Under the pieces are notes generated by a model. The model was not told the DNA's origin. It saw only the letters and a program-made list of their open reading frames with translations, and searched no databases. From Lacicoccus qingdaonensis (GTDB lineage: Bacteria; Bacillota; Bacilli; Staphylococcales; Salinicoccaceae), in contig NZ_FNFY01000003.1 of the NCBI RefSeq assembly GCF_900101075.1, positions 62,001-126,000 on the forward strand: 64,000 nt of DNA, in the 5' to 3' direction. Both the position numbers and the translations under genes were made by a program. Each line of letters opens with the position of its first letter. The first letter of the stretch is position 1. Below, piece by piece: positions 52,471-64,000 of the stretch.

Positions 52471-53091
52471 ATGGCAATCGATGTTTTATCTAAAGATGGA
52501 TCAAAAGTTAATTCTATGGAATTAAACCAGGATATATTTGGTATTGAACCGAACCAGCACGTATTATTCGAAGCTGTTCAATTACAACGTGCATCACTTC
52601 GTCGTGGTACACATTCAGTGAAAAACCGCTCGGAAGTTCGTGGCGGCGGAAGAAAACCATTCAGACAAAAAGGTACAGGTAACGCACGTCAGGGTACAAT
52701 CCGTGCACCGCACTACAGAGGCGGCGGAGTTGTATTCGGACCGACGCCAAGAAGCTACTCTTACAAGATGCCGAAGAAGATGCGCCGTTTGGCACTTCGC
52801 TCAGCACTGTCGGCAAAAGTTAATGAAGATGTATTGACAGTAGTGGACAACATCTCATTGGATGCACCAAAAACAAAAGAATTCCAGGCTGTATTAGCGA
52901 ATCTTAAAGCAGACAAGAAAGTTCTTCTTGTTCTGGAGAATGAAAATGTAAACGTAGAACTTTCATCCCGCAACTTACAAGGTGTGACGGTACTTACTCC
53001 GGAAAACCTCAATGTCCTGGATATCCTTTCTGCAGACCGTGTTATCTTCACGGAAGGTGCAATCACTAAAGCAGAGGAGGTACTTCTGTAA
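52471..53091 (+). CDS. rplD: Ribosomal protein L4
   Basis: 206 residues with the extended exit-tunnel loop [20 protein letters not shown] (about 55-74). L4 is the autoregulator of the S10 operon in E. coli; whether it acts here on the leader is unknown. Its stop overlaps the rplW start by 1 base (TAATG). Confidence 0.98.
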   Translation: MAIDVLSKDGSKVNSMELNQDIFGIEPNQHVLFEAVQLQRASLRRGTHSVKNRSEVRGGGRKPFRQKGTGNARQGTIRAPHYRGGGVVFGPTPRSYSYKMPKKMRRLALRSALSAKVNEDVLTVVDNISLDAPKTKEFQAVLANLKADKKVLLVLENENVNVELSSRNLQGVTVLTPENLNVLDILSADRVIFTEGAITKAEEVLL

Positions 53092-53363
53092 TGGATGCTC
53101 GCGATATTATCAAAAGTCCAGTGATCACTGAACGTTCAGCAGACTTAATGCAGTTGGACAAGTACACATTTGATGTGGACGTAAAAGCAAACAAAACACA
53201 AGTCAAAAAAGCAATCGAAGAAATTTTCGATGTAACAGTTGAAAAAGTGAACATTATGAACTATAAACCGAAGAAAAAACGTATGGGTCGCTACGAAGGC
53301 TATACTAATAGAAGAAGAAAAGCGATCGTAACATTAAGAGAAGGCTCTATTGAAATCTTTTAA
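53091..53363 (+). CDS. rplW: Ribosomal protein L23
   Basis: 90 residues; sits at the tunnel exit and binds SRP and trigger factor. Contains [24 protein letters not shown] and the [13 protein letters not shown] tail. ATG overlaps the L4 stop, so translation is coupled. Confidence 0.97.
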   Translation: MDARDIIKSPVITERSADLMQLDKYTFDVDVKANKTQVKKAIEEIFDVTVEKVNIMNYKPKKKRMGRYEGYTNRRRKAIVTLREGSIEIF

Positions 53364-53395
53364 TCAGAGCCATACCATTAAGGAGGTAAAACGAG

Positions 53396-54226
53396 ATGGC
53401 AATAAAACATTATAAGCCAACCACGAATGCTCGTCGTAATATGACTGGTTCGGACTATGCTGAAATCACGTCAACAACTCCGGAACGGTCATTATTACAG
53501 CCGCTTCCGAGAAAAGCGGGTCGTAACAACCAGGGTAGAATGACTGTACGCCATAAAGGCGGCGGACATAAACGTCAATACAGAGTAATTGATTTCAAAC
53601 GTATTAAAGACGGCGTACCTGGAAAGATTGCTACGATTGAGTATGATCCAAACCGTTCAGCAAATATTGCACTGGTTCAATATGCAGACGGAGAAAAGAG
53701 CTACATTCTGGCACCAAAAGGAATTACTGTAGGTACAGAAATCATGAGCGGGCCGGAAGCTGACATCAAGTCCGGTAACGCTATGGCACTGCAGGACATC
53801 CCGGTAGGTACCATGATTCATAATATCGAGTTGAAACCGGGCCGGGGCGGCCAGCTGGTACGTTCAGCAGGTGCACGTGCACAGGTACTTGGTAAAGAAG
53901 GTAAATATGTATTAGTCAGACTGAAGTCGGGCGAAGTGAGAATGATTCTTGCGACTTGCCGTGCAACAATCGGTGCTGTCGGCAATGAACAGCATGAGCT
54001 GATCAACGTTGGTAAGGCAGGCCGTTCCAGATGGAAAGGTCAGCGCCCTACAGTTCGCGGTTCTGTTATGAACCCTAACGACCACCCACACGGTGGTGGT
54101 GAAGGACGTACGCCAATCGGTATGCCGTCGCCATTATCACCATGGGGTAAACCTACTCTTGGCAAGAAGACACGCAGAGGTAAAAACCGTTCTAACAAGA
54201 TGATTGTCAGAAAACGTAAGAAATAA
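53396..54226 (+). CDS. rplB: Ribosomal protein L2
   Basis: 276 residues, full length, core of the peptidyl transferase region. Contains [22 protein letters not shown] near 42 and [19 protein letters not shown] near 222, where the conserved His lies. RBS AAGGAGG. Confidence 0.98.
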   Translation: MAIKHYKPTTNARRNMTGSDYAEITSTTPERSLLQPLPRKAGRNNQGRMTVRHKGGGHKRQYRVIDFKRIKDGVPGKIATIEYDPNRSANIALVQYADGEKSYILAPKGITVGTEIMSGPEADIKSGNAMALQDIPVGTMIHNIELKPGRGGQLVRSAGARAQVLGKEGKYVLVRLKSGEVRMILATCRATIGAVGNEQHELINVGKAGRSRWKGQRPTVRGSVMNPNDHPHGGGEGRTPIGMPSPLSPWGKPTLGKKTRRGKNRSNKMIVRKRKK

Positions 54227-54286
54227 ATAAAATAAAGCTGTGCGGACTCATACTCCGCACACAATTTTGATGAAGGAGGCTTCCTA

Positions 54287-54565
54287 ATGGCTCGCAGTCT
54301 TAAAAAAGGACCTTTCGTCGATGGTCATTTGATGAAAAAGGTTGAAAACTTAAATGAAACTAATAAAAAAAGTGTTATAAAAACATGGTCACGCCGTTCA
54401 ACGATCTTCCCTAACTTTATCGGGCACACAATTGCAGTCTATGACGGCCGCAAACACGTACCGGTCTACGTTACAGAAGACATGGTCGGGCATAAACTTG
54501 GAGAGTTTGCTCCAACAAGAACTTTCAAAGGCCACGGCGACGACGACAAGAGAACAAAAAGATAA
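54287..54565 (+). CDS. rpsS: Ribosomal protein S19
   Basis: 92 residues, starts [14 protein letters not shown], with [21 protein letters not shown] and the [17 protein letters not shown]-terminal part that contacts 16S rRNA and S13. RBS AAGGAGG. The 60 bases upstream of it contain a small CTGTGCGGAC/CCGCACAC hairpin. Confidence 0.98.
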   Translation: MARSLKKGPFVDGHLMKKVENLNETNKKSVIKTWSRRSTIFPNFIGHTIAVYDGRKHVPVYVTEDMVGHKLGEFAPTRTFKGHGDDDKRTKR

Positions 54566-54596
54566 GAAATAACCTGTTATAAAGGAGGAACGGAAC

Positions 54597-54992
54597 ATGC
54601 AAGCGAAAGCAGTTGCTAAAACAGTTAGAATTGCTCCACGTAAAGTGAGACTTGTTTTGGATTTAATCCGCGGAAAAGAAGTCGGAGAAGCAATGTCTAT
54701 CCTACAGCTTACAAATAAAAGAGCTTCGCCTGTTGTTGAAAAGTTAATCAAATCAGCAGTAGCGAACGCAGAACATAACTATGACATGGATGTTGATCAT
54801 CTGATCGTATCAGAGGCATTCGCAGATGAAGGCCCAACTCTAAAACGTTTCCGTCCACGTGCTCAAGGTCGTGCGACAAGAATCAACAAACGTACCAGCC
54901 ACGTAACAATCATTGTTGCAGAACCTGCATCAATTGAAGAAGATACGGCTGTAGAAACAGAAGAAAACGAAAAAGTAGAAGAAAAAGCTTAA
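54597..54992 (+). CDS. rplV: Ribosomal protein L22 with acidic C-terminal extension
   Basis: 131 residues. The core (1-112) is standard: [20 protein letters not shown] and the exit-tunnel hairpin ending [25 protein letters not shown]. After it comes a 15-20 residue acidic tail ([18 protein letters not shown]) not usual in staphylococcal L22 (about 117 residues). The tail is low complexity and likely disordered. Confidence 0.97.
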   Translation: MQAKAVAKTVRIAPRKVRLVLDLIRGKEVGEAMSILQLTNKRASPVVEKLIKSAVANAEHNYDMDVDHLIVSEAFADEGPTLKRFRPRAQGRATRINKRTSHVTIIVAEPASIEEDTAVETEENEKVEEKA

Positions 54993-55012
54993 AAATTAAG
55001 GAGGGAATTAAT

Positions 55013-55657
55013 TTGGGTCAAAAGATTAATCCAATTGGTCTTCGTACAGGTGTCATCCGTGATTGGGAAGCAAAATGGTATGCAGATAAAGACTTCGCCG
55101 AGCTATTGCATGAAGACTTGAAAGTACGTGAATATATCGAGACAAATCTTAAAGATGCATCTATTTCTAAAGTTGAAATCGAACGTGCGGCAAACCGAGT
55201 TAATATTGCTGTTCATACTGGTAAACCAGGTATGGTTATTGGTAAAGGTGGTAGCGAGATTGATAAATTACGTACTGCTTTGAACAAATTAACCGGCAAG
55301 AGAGTTCATATCAACGTTGTTGAAGTTAAGAAAATCGACATGGATGCTAAATTAGTTGCGGAAAGCATTGCTCGTCAACTAGAAAACCGGGTATCATTCC
55401 GTAGAGCTCAAAAACAAGCACTTGGAAGAGCGCTTAAAGCTGGAGCAAAAGGTATCAAAACGCAAGTATCCGGACGTTTGGGCGGCGCAGATATCGCTCG
55501 TGCAGAAGGCTACAGCGAAGGAACAGTTCCACTTCATACACTACGTGCAGACATTGACTATGCGCATGAGGAAGCTGACACGACTTATGGTAAATTAGGT
55601 GTCAAAGTATGGATCTACCGTGGAGAAGTTCTTCCTGCAAAAAAAGATAACAAGTAA
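55013..55657 (+). CDS. rpsC: Ribosomal protein S3
   Basis: 214 residues with TTG start at 55013 after AGGAGGGA. KH domain with [19 protein letters not shown] near 75-93; C-terminal domain [31 protein letters not shown]. mRNA helicase role at the entry channel. Confidence 0.98.
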   Translation: MGQKINPIGLRTGVIRDWEAKWYADKDFAELLHEDLKVREYIETNLKDASISKVEIERAANRVNIAVHTGKPGMVIGKGGSEIDKLRTALNKLTGKRVHINVVEVKKIDMDAKLVAESIARQLENRVSFRRAQKQALGRALKAGAKGIKTQVSGRLGGADIARAEGYSEGTVPLHTLRADIDYAHEEADTTYGKLGVKVWIYRGEVLPAKKDNK

Positions 55658-55672
55658 AGGAGGAAATTGATT

Positions 55673-56107
55673 ATGTTATTACCTAAAAGAGTAAAGTACC
55701 GTCGTCAACACCGTCCGAATACAAAAGGACTGTCAAAAGGCGGTAATCAAGTATCATTTGGTGAATACGGTCTGCAGGCAACGACTACTGCATGGATCAC
55801 TTCAAGACAGATCGAAGCAGCACGTATTGCAATGACACGTTTCATGAAGCGTGGCGGTAAAGTATGGATTAATATTTTCCCACACACGCCATATACAAAA
55901 AAGCCATTAGAAGTACGTATGGGTTCAGGTAAAGGTGCAGTTGAAGGATGGATTGCAGTTGTAAAACCTGGAAGAATCATGTTCGAAGTTTCTGGTGTCG
56001 AAGAAGATGTTGCTAAAGAAGCACTTCGTCTTGCAAGCCACAAACTTCCGGTAAAAACTAAAATCGTTAGACGTGAAGAATTAGGTGGTGATACGAATGA
56101 AAGCTAA
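55673..56107 (+). CDS. rplP: Ribosomal protein L16
   Basis: 144 residues from ATG 55673, AAAGGAGGAAA upstream; the earlier TTG at 55667 is too close to the RBS. Begins [15 protein letters not shown]; contains [23 protein letters not shown] and [17 protein letters not shown]. The C-terminus overlaps rpmC by 11 bases. Confidence 0.97.
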   Translation: MLLPKRVKYRRQHRPNTKGLSKGGNQVSFGEYGLQATTTAWITSRQIEAARIAMTRFMKRGGKVWINIFPHTPYTKKPLEVRMGSGKGAVEGWIAVVKPGRIMFEVSGVEEDVAKEALRLASHKLPVKTKIVRREELGGDTNES

Positions 56108-56306
56108 TGAAATCCGTGATTTAACAACGTCAGAAATCGAAGATAACGTTAAGGAATTGAAAGAAGAACTATTCAACCTACGCTTTCAGCTAGCTACTGG
56201 TCAGCTAGAAAACACTGCTCGTATCAAAACGGTCAGAAAAACAATCGCTAGAATGAAAACAACAATTCGCGAGAGAGAGCTAGAAGAAGCTAAGGCTAAT
56301 CAATAA
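56097..56306 (+). CDS. rpmC: Ribosomal protein L29
   Basis: 69 residues from ATG 56097 (MKANEIRDL), after AGGTGGTGA inside the rplP end; the in-frame start at 56085 lies before that RBS. Contains [23 protein letters not shown], the diagnostic L29 helix. Confidence 0.96.
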   Translation: MKANEIRDLTTSEIEDNVKELKEELFNLRFQLATGQLENTARIKTVRKTIARMKTTIRERELEEAKANQ

Positions 56307-56323
56307 TATAGGAGGGTTATATA

Positions 56324-56587
56324 GTGGGAGAGAAAAACGATCGTAAAGTTTACCAGGGCCGCGTAGTATCCGACAAAATGGATAAAACAATCACGGTACT
56401 TGTAGAAACTTACAAAAGACACCCTATCATCAACAAACGTGTTAAATATTCTAAAAAATATAAAACGCACGATGAACAAAATAGTGCAAAAATGGGCGAC
56501 GTGGTACGTATTGAAGAAACGCGTCCGTTATCAGCGACTAAACGATTCCGTTTAGTAGAAATTGTAGAAGAGTCAGTAATTATTTAA
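56324..56587 (+). CDS. rpsQ: Ribosomal protein S17
   Basis: 87 residues, GTG start 56324 after AGGAGGG. OB fold with [21 protein letters not shown] and [22 protein letters not shown]. Confidence 0.97.
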   Translation: MGEKNDRKVYQGRVVSDKMDKTITVLVETYKRHPIINKRVKYSKKYKTHDEQNSAKMGDVVRIEETRPLSATKRFRLVEIVEESVII

Positions 56588-56601
56588 ACTATCGAAGATA
56601 A

Positions 56602-56985
<384 letters not shown>

Positions 56986-57015
56986 TCCCAATTTATATAA
57001 GGAGGTGCGATTTTC

Positions 57016-57342
57016 ATGCACGTAAGAACTGGTGATAAAGTCGTTGTTATTAGCGGTAAAGATAAAGGTAAAGAAGGAACAATCCTTAAAGCCATCCCTG
57101 CAAAAGAAAGAGTTGTAGTTGAAGGCGTCAATATCGTTAAGAAACACCAAAAACCTTCACAGATGAATCCTGAAGGTGGAATTTTAGAAACTGAAGCAGC
57201 GATTCATGTATCAAACGTAATGCACGTTGATCCTGAATCAGGTGAACGTACTCGTGTTCGTTATGAAGTCAAAGAGGACGGAACGAAAGTCCGGGTAGCT
57301 GCAAAATCTGGAAAAGAAATTCCAGTAGTTGAAAACAATTAA
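57016..57342 (+). CDS. rplX: Ribosomal protein L24
   Basis: 108 residues, KOW motif at the N-terminus ([21 protein letters not shown]), followed by [16 protein letters not shown]. An assembly initiator of the 50S subunit. RBS AAGGAGGTG. Confidence 0.97.
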   Translation: MHVRTGDKVVVISGKDKGKEGTILKAIPAKERVVVEGVNIVKKHQKPSQMNPEGGILETEAAIHVSNVMHVDPESGERTRVRYEVKEDGTKVRVAAKSGKEIPVVENN

Positions 57343-57369
57343 TCAGTATAAGTGAAAGGAGGACTTTAA

Positions 57370-57909
57370 GTGGCTCGTTTAAAAGAAAGATTCAATGAAT
57401 CAATTAAAACAGAACTTGTAAATAAATTTAACTATTCTTCTGTAATGGAAGTACCTAAAATAGAAAAAATCATTGTTAACATGGGTGTTGGCGATGCAGT
57501 GCAGAACTCTAAAGTGCTTGACACAGCAGTAGAAGAACTGCAGGCAATCACAGGACAGAAACCTTTGATTACAAAAGCTAAGAAATCAATTGCAACATTC
57601 AGACTCCGTGAAGGTATGCCTATCGGTGCGAAAGTGACACTGCGCGGTGAAAGAATGTATGAATTTTTAGACAAACTCATCTCAGTTTCACTGCCGCGTG
57701 TAAGAGACTTCAGAGGTGTTTCCAAAAAAGCATTTGATGGTCGAGGTAACTACACACTTGGTGTTAAAGAACAACTGATCTTCCCTGAAATTGACTACGA
57801 TAAAGTTTCAAAAGTAAGAGGTATGGACATTGTAATCGTTACAACAGCAAACACAGATGAAGAGGCAAGAGAACTATTAACTCAGTTCGGTATGCCATTC
57901 CAAAAGTAA
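57370..57909 (+). CDS. rplE: Ribosomal protein L5
   Basis: 179 residues with GTG start at 57370 (AAAGGAGG upstream). Contains [14 protein letters not shown], the 5S rRNA-binding [18 protein letters not shown] and [17 protein letters not shown]. Confidence 0.98.
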   Translation: MARLKERFNESIKTELVNKFNYSSVMEVPKIEKIIVNMGVGDAVQNSKVLDTAVEELQAITGQKPLITKAKKSIATFRLREGMPIGAKVTLRGERMYEFLDKLISVSLPRVRDFRGVSKKAFDGRGNYTLGVKEQLIFPEIDYDKVSKVRGMDIVIVTTANTDEEARELLTQFGMPFQK

Positions 57910-57929
57910 GCTATTAAGGAGGCGAAAAT

Positions 57930-58115
57930 GTGGCTAAAAAATCAATGATTGCTAAACAGCAAAAGAAACAAAAGTTTAAAGTAAGAGAATATACTCGTTG
58001 TGAAAGATGTGGACGCCCACATTCAGTAATTCGTCAATTCAGACTATGCCGTATATGTTTCCGTGAACTTGCTTACAAAGGCCAGATACCTGGCGTGAAA
58101 AAAGCAAGCTGGTAA
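57930..58115 (+). CDS. rpsN: Ribosomal protein S14, zinc-binding type
   Basis: 61 residues, GTG start. The zinc ribbon is intact: [21 protein letters not shown] with CxxC...CxxC at about 24-43. This short zinc form is the usual spc-operon copy in Firmicutes; a zinc-free paralogue, if any, is elsewhere. Confidence 0.97.
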   Translation: MAKKSMIAKQQKKQKFKVREYTRCERCGRPHSVIRQFRLCRICFRELAYKGQIPGVKKASW

Positions 58116-58145
58116 TCGCCATAAATTGAAAGGAGGCAAATTTAA

Positions 58146-58544
58146 ATGACAGTTTCAGATCCAATTGCAGATATGCTGACACGCATCAGAAATGCGAACA
58201 TCGTCAGACATGAATCATTAGAAATCCCTGCATCAAATATTAAAAAAGAAATTGCCGATATCCTGAAATTAGAAGGATTCGTTAAAAATGTTGAATACAT
58301 CGAAGATGATAAACAAGGTGTTATTCGTATGTTCATGAAATACGGAGGTAATAACGAAAGAGTTATTACAGGCTTAAAACGTATTTCTAAACCAGGGCTT
58401 AGAGTTTATGCTCAAAGAGAAGAGCTTCCAAAAGTTCTAAACGGCTTGGGTGTTGCACTGATCTCAACATCAGAAGGCGTACTTACAGATAAAGAAGCAC
58501 GTAAAAGAAATATCGGCGGGGAAGTACTCGCATACGTTTGGTAA
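58146..58544 (+). CDS. rpsH: Ribosomal protein S8
   Basis: 132 residues: [15 protein letters not shown] start and the C-terminal [31 protein letters not shown]. In E. coli S8 autoregulates the spc operon. RBS AAAGGAGG. Confidence 0.98.
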   Translation: MTVSDPIADMLTRIRNANIVRHESLEIPASNIKKEIADILKLEGFVKNVEYIEDDKQGVIRMFMKYGGNNERVITGLKRISKPGLRVYAQREELPKVLNGLGVALISTSEGVLTDKEARKRNIGGEVLAYVW

Positions 58545-58568
58545 TATAATTTAGGAGGTGTAATCGAT

Positions 58569-59105
58569 ATGAGTCGTGTTGGTAAACGCGTCATTGATAT
58601 TCCAAGTGGAGTAACAGTTGATATTGACGGTTCAACAGTTACTGTTAAAGGACCTAAAGGTGAACTGGTAAACACTTTTAATGAAGAGATGACATTTAAA
58701 CAAGAAGAAAATACACTTGAAGTTGTACGTCCAAGTGATTCTAAAGAACACCGCACAGTACACGGAACAACTCGTTCTTTAATCAATAACATGGTTGTCG
58801 GTGTTTCTGACGGTTTCAGTAAAGACCTGGAACTTGTGGGTGTTGGTTACCGTGCTCAAATGCAAGGTAAAAAACTGGTATTGAGCGTTGGACTTTCTCA
58901 CCCGGTTGAATTTGAACCTTCTGACGAATTAACTATCTCAGTTGATGGAAACACTAAAGTCAAAGTAGAAGGTATCAACAAAGAATACGTTGGAGCATTG
59001 GCTTCAAAAATCCGTGCTGTAAGACCGCCGGAACCGTACAAAGGTAAAGGTATTCGCTACGCTGGCGAAATGGTTCGTCAAAAAGAAGGTAAAACTGGTA
59101 AATAA
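58569..59105 (+). CDS. rplF: Ribosomal protein L6
   Basis: 178 residues, two tandem L6 folds: N-terminal [21 protein letters not shown]-terminal [39 protein letters not shown]. Confidence 0.98.
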   Translation: MSRVGKRVIDIPSGVTVDIDGSTVTVKGPKGELVNTFNEEMTFKQEENTLEVVRPSDSKEHRTVHGTTRSLINNMVVGVSDGFSKDLELVGVGYRAQMQGKKLVLSVGLSHPVEFEPSDELTISVDGNTKVKVEGINKEYVGALASKIRAVRPPEPYKGKGIRYAGEMVRQKEGKTGK

Positions 59106-59130
59106 TTAAACAAGTGAGGAGTGAACATCA

Positions 59131-59493
59131 ATGATCTCTAAAGTAGATAAAAACAAAGTGCGTCTAAAGAGACATCAGCGTATACGCAACGTCTTAAGCG
59201 GTACTGCTGAAAAACCACGTTTGAACGTATTCCGCTCAAACAAACACATTTACGCACAAGTTATTGATGACAGCAGTCAAACGACTTTGGTCAGTGCATC
59301 ATCTCAAGACCCTGACTTTAAACTGGACAGCGGTTCGAATAAAGATGCAGCTTCAGAAGTCGGCGCACTGGTTGCAAAACGTGCAGTAGATAAAGGCATT
59401 GAAAATGTAATATTTGATCGTGGCGGTTATTTGTATCACGGACGCGTTAAAGCACTGGCTGATGCAGCACGTGAAAATGGCCTACAATTCTAA
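59131..59493 (+). CDS. rplR: Ribosomal protein L18
   Basis: 120 residues. Basic start ([17 protein letters not shown]), [18 protein letters not shown] and [26 protein letters not shown], the 5S rRNA-binding core. Confidence 0.98.
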   Translation: MISKVDKNKVRLKRHQRIRNVLSGTAEKPRLNVFRSNKHIYAQVIDDSSQTTLVSASSQDPDFKLDSGSNKDAASEVGALVAKRAVDKGIENVIFDRGGYLYHGRVKALADAARENGLQF

Positions 59494-59513
59494 TCAAAGG
59501 AGGGAAAGCATAA

Positions 59514-60014
59514 ATGGCTCGCAGAGATGATAAAGTAAAAGAATTCGAAGAACGAGTGGTTACTATAAACCGTATTGCTAAAGTAGTAAAAGGTGGACGT
59601 CGCTTCCGTTTCTCAGCACTGGTTATTGTTGGGGACAGAAAAGGACGTGTCGGCTTCGGTACTGGTAAAGCACAGGAAGTTCCTGAAGCAATCAAGAAAG
59701 CAGTAGAAGCTGCTAAGAAAGATTTAATCGAAGTACCTATGGTAGATGGTACTATTCCACACGAAATAATCGGCAGATTCAGTTCAGGACAAGTGTTCAT
59801 GAAACCAGCTGCTCCTGGTACAGGTGTTATTGCAGGTGGACCGGTTCGTGCGGTGCTTGAGCTTGCGGGTATTACAGATATCCTCAGTAAATCACTTGGT
59901 GCAAACACACCGATCAACGTAGTTCGTGCGACATTGGCAGGTATCTCTGAACTTAAGAATGCTGAAGAAGTAGCAAAACTGCGTGGTAAAACAGTAGAAG
60001 AGATTATAAATTAA
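59514..60014 (+). CDS. rpsE: Ribosomal protein S5
   Basis: 166 residues: [20 protein letters not shown] (about 14-33), the spectinomycin-site loop just after, and the second domain [33 protein letters not shown]. Confidence 0.98.
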   Translation: MARRDDKVKEFEERVVTINRIAKVVKGGRRFRFSALVIVGDRKGRVGFGTGKAQEVPEAIKKAVEAAKKDLIEVPMVDGTIPHEIIGRFSSGQVFMKPAAPGTGVIAGGPVRAVLELAGITDILSKSLGANTPINVVRATLAGISELKNAEEVAKLRGKTVEEIIN

Positions 60015-60029
60015 GGAGGGACAATATAA

Positions 60030-60209
60030 ATGGCAAAGATTAAAATTACCCTCAAAAAAAGTATTATTGGGAAACCGGAAACTCAGAAGAAAACTGTAGC
60101 TTCACTGGGTTTGAGAAAAATCAACCAGACAGTTGAACATGAGGACACTCCTCAGATCAGAGGACAGGTTGAAAAAGTCAGCCACCTAGTTACAGTAGAC
60201 GAAAAATAA
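60030..60209 (+). CDS. rpmD: Ribosomal protein L30
   Basis: 59 residues from ATG 60030 with AAGGAGGG upstream, ending at TAA 60207-60209. Translation: [20 protein letters not shown] at the start, then [20 protein letters not shown], the L30 signature, and [13 protein letters not shown] at the end. It fills the gap between rpsE and rplO in the expected order. Confidence 0.97.
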   Translation: MAKIKITLKKSIIGKPETQKKTVASLGLRKINQTVEHEDTPQIRGQVEKVSHLVTVDEK

Positions 60210-60236
60210 TGATATTATGATATAGGAGGTGCGAAG

Positions 60237-60676
60237 ATGAAATTACACGAATTGAAACCTGTAGAAGGCGCGCGTAATAAACGTCACCGTGTTGGTAGAG
60301 GTATGTCTTCAGGTAGAGGTAAAACTGCCGGACGCGGACATGATGGTCAAAACTCCCGCTCAGGCGGCGGCGTAGGTTTAACGTTCGAAGGTGGACAACT
60401 TCCATTATTCCGTCGTATTCCAAAACGCGGTTTCACAAATATTAACCGCAAGGACTTTGCGATTGTTAACTTAAGTGATTTAAACCGTTTTGAAGATGGA
60501 ACAGAAGTTACTCCAGAGCTGTTATTGGAAAATGGTATTGTTAAGGCTGAAAAATCTGGTATTAAAGTGCTTGGAAATGGTACGCTAGAAAAGAAATTAA
60601 CAATTAAAGCTCATAAGTTTTCTGGTTCAGCTGCTAAAGCAATTGAGGAACAGGGCGGAAAATATGAGGTGATCTA

Positions 60677-60677
<1 letters not shown>
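60237..60677 (+). CDS. rplO: Ribosomal protein L15
   Basis: 146 residues: [21 protein letters not shown], the Gly/Arg-rich [23 protein letters not shown] and a C-terminal [19 protein letters not shown]. The TAA overlaps the secY ATG by one base, so secY is translationally coupled. Confidence 0.98.
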
Positions 60678-62636
<1,959 letters not shown>

Positions 62637-62786
62637 ATGTTCACCTCTAAACAGTACTTTAAGGTGAATATTACGTAACTTATTATAAAAATATATGAGT
62701 TCAATATTTATTTGACGTTAAGTGAATGCGATCTTCACCTGAAGTATATTTCGACAGAAATATGAAACTGTAAAGGGGGAATTGAA
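62637..62786 (+). other. Gap between adk and infA
   Basis: 150 bases with a TTCACCT...AGGTGAA inverted repeat (about 62640-62669) and another TTCACCTGAAG copy near 62733. It could be a partial terminator, promoter region or leader for infA; no clear -35/-10 pair was found. Confidence 0.4.
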
Positions 62787-63005
62787 GTGAGTAAACAGGA
62801 TGTAATAGAACTTGAAGGTACAGTACTTGATACTTTACCGAATGCAATGTTCAAAGTTGAACTAGAGAATGGACATGAGATTTTAGCACATGTCTCAGGT
62901 AAAATCCGTATGAACTATATACGTATTCTTCCTGGCGATAAAGTTACAATTGAAATGTCACCGTATGATTTAACACGTGGCAGAATCACTTATCGTTTCA
63001 AATAA
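62787..63005 (+). CDS. infA: Translation initiation factor IF-1
   Basis: 72 residues, GTG start at 62787 (AAAGGGGGAA upstream). S1-like OB fold: [36 protein letters not shown], ending [12 protein letters not shown]. Standard order before rpmJ. Confidence 0.98.
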   Translation: MSKQDVIELEGTVLDTLPNAMFKVELENGHEILAHVSGKIRMNYIRILPGDKVTIEMSPYDLTRGRITYRFK

Positions 63006-63149
<144 letters not shown>

Positions 63150-63170
63150 TAAAAACGGAGGTGTAAAACT

Positions 63171-63536
63171 ATGGCTCGTATAGCAGGAGTTGACGTACCA
63201 CGTGATAAACGTGTCGTTATTTCTTTAACTTATATTTACGGAATTGGTAACACAAGAGCAGAAGAAATCGTCGCTAAAGCCGGCGTTTCTGATCAAACAC
63301 GTGTTAAAGACCTGACTGAAGAAGAACTGAACAAAATTCGTGAAGTTATCGACAGTTATAAAGTGGAAGGTGACCTTCGCCGTGAGCAAAACCTGGACGT
63401 TAAACGTCTGATGGAAATTGCTTCATACAAAGGTATTCGTCACCGTCGCGGTCTACCGGTACGCGGACAGAAGACAAAAAATAATGCCCGTACTCGTAAA
63501 GGCCCGGTAAAAACAGTAGCAAACAAGAGAAAATAA
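63171..63536 (+). CDS. rpsM: Ribosomal protein S13
   Basis: 121 residues: [25 protein letters not shown] start, [23 protein letters not shown] tail that contacts tRNA and S19. RBS CGGAGGTG. First of the alpha part. Confidence 0.98.
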   Translation: MARIAGVDVPRDKRVVISLTYIYGIGNTRAEEIVAKAGVSDQTRVKDLTEEELNKIREVIDSYKVEGDLRREQNLDVKRLMEIASYKGIRHRRGLPVRGQKTKNNARTRKGPVKTVANKRK

Positions 63537-63559
63537 TTTAAAGTAAAGGAGGAGTAATG

Positions 63560-63949
63560 ATGGCTCGTAGACAACAAAGTCGTAAGCGTAAGGTGAAAAA
63601 GCATATAGAGGCGGGCGTTGCGCACATCCGCTCAACATTCAATAACACGATCGTAACGATCACTGATGAATTTGGTAATGCTTTATCATGGTCATCAGCA
63701 GGCGCTCTAGGATTTAAAGGTTCTAAAAAATCAACACCATTCGCAGCTCAGATGGCTTCAGAAACAGCTTCTAAAGCAGCAATGGAACATGGCCTTAAAA
63801 CAGTGGAAGTTACAGTTAAAGGTCCTGGTGCCGGCCGTGAAGCAGCTATTCGTGCATTACAGTCAGCAGGTTTGGAAATCACAGCAATTAAAGATGTTAC
63901 GCCTGTACCTCACAATGGTTGCCGTCCACCTAAACGTCGCCGTGTGTAA
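63560..63949 (+). CDS. rpsK: Ribosomal protein S11
   Basis: 129 residues from the second of two adjacent ATG codons (both fit AAGGAGGAG). Contains [15 protein letters not shown] and the C-terminal [17 protein letters not shown]. The next gene in this cluster, rpoA, would begin just beyond the window; the last 50 bases hold only the intergenic stretch. Confidence 0.97.
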   Translation: MARRQQSRKRKVKKHIEAGVAHIRSTFNNTIVTITDEFGNALSWSSAGALGFKGSKKSTPFAAQMASETASKAAMEHGLKTVEVTVKGPGAGREAAIRALQSAGLEITAIKDVTPVPHNGCRPPKRRRV

Positions 63950-64000
63950 GGCTTAATTTGTGACATCAAATCATATATAATAGAACACATGGTTGCATAA

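Overview
The window is about 64 kb of chromosome from a low-to-moderate GC Gram-positive coccus of the family Staphylococcaceae. The evidence is a FemX-type interpeptide-bridge enzyme, a SagB-like membrane glucosaminidase, a GlnR-GlnA operon, type I-beta DAHP synthase, zinc-type S14, and Gram-positive SAM-I and TPP riboswitches. An ectoine-type ABC importer and an orphan formate dehydrogenase-like protein suggest a halotolerant member such as Jeotgalicoccus or Salinicoccus rather than Staphylococcus itself; that genus call is inference. I see no insertion sequence, prophage, CRISPR array, rRNA or tRNA gene.

Layout. 0-2.4 kb: the tail of a HAD phosphatase, a small protein and malate:quinone oxidoreductase. 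2.4-13.6 kb: amino-acid metabolism, namely metI, argF (5' end apparently frameshifted), tyrA, a divergent aroF-chorismate mutase operon, and a metY-metA operon under a SAM-I riboswitch, followed by an aldehyde dehydrogenase. A MerR-like protein and an AI-2E family permease lie within this stretch. 13.8-15.5 kb: small protein, FMN reductase and SagB-like glucosaminidase. 15.6-18.1 kb: thiD-thiM-thiE salvage operon under a TPP riboswitch. 18.1-23.0 kb: fdhD, a divergent FdhF/YdeP-like molybdoenzyme and an NSS-family transporter. 23.2-24.9 kb: glnR-glnA with a perfect GlnR box. 25.0-28.3 kb: MoxR/DUF58/DUF4129 operon. 28.5-33.5 kb: HAD protein, then serine biosynthesis (aminotransferase and serA) and a NadR-like NAD salvage enzyme. 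33.6-41.9 kb: PopT-like (DUF368) protein, GTPase, MsmX-like ATPase, VOC protein, FemX, small membrane proteins, MFS exporter and an APH-like kinase. 41.9-44.6 kb: an XRE-TPR regulator divergent from an MFS transporter with two matching palindromic operators. 45.0-48.1 kb: ehuBCDA-type importer. 48.1-51.1 kb: PepSY lipoprotein, YczE-like membrane protein and PbuG-like purine permease. 51.2-64 kb: the S10-spc-alpha ribosomal protein cluster (rpsJ to rpsK) with secY, adk and infA, ending just before where rpoA is expected.

The most striking element is the leader of the aroF-aroQ operon (about 8045-8345). It has a consensus promoter and a 19-residue leader peptide whose last seven residues are RFYFSYF. 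A chain of mutually exclusive hairpins follows, ending in an intrinsic terminator with a perfect competing antiterminator. This has the architecture of a trp-style translation-coupled attenuator that senses Phe/Tyr supply in front of the enzymes committing carbon to Phe/Tyr. Two other signals deserve checking: the one-base defect at the start of argF, and the divergent regulator-MFS operator pair at 43.2 kb.
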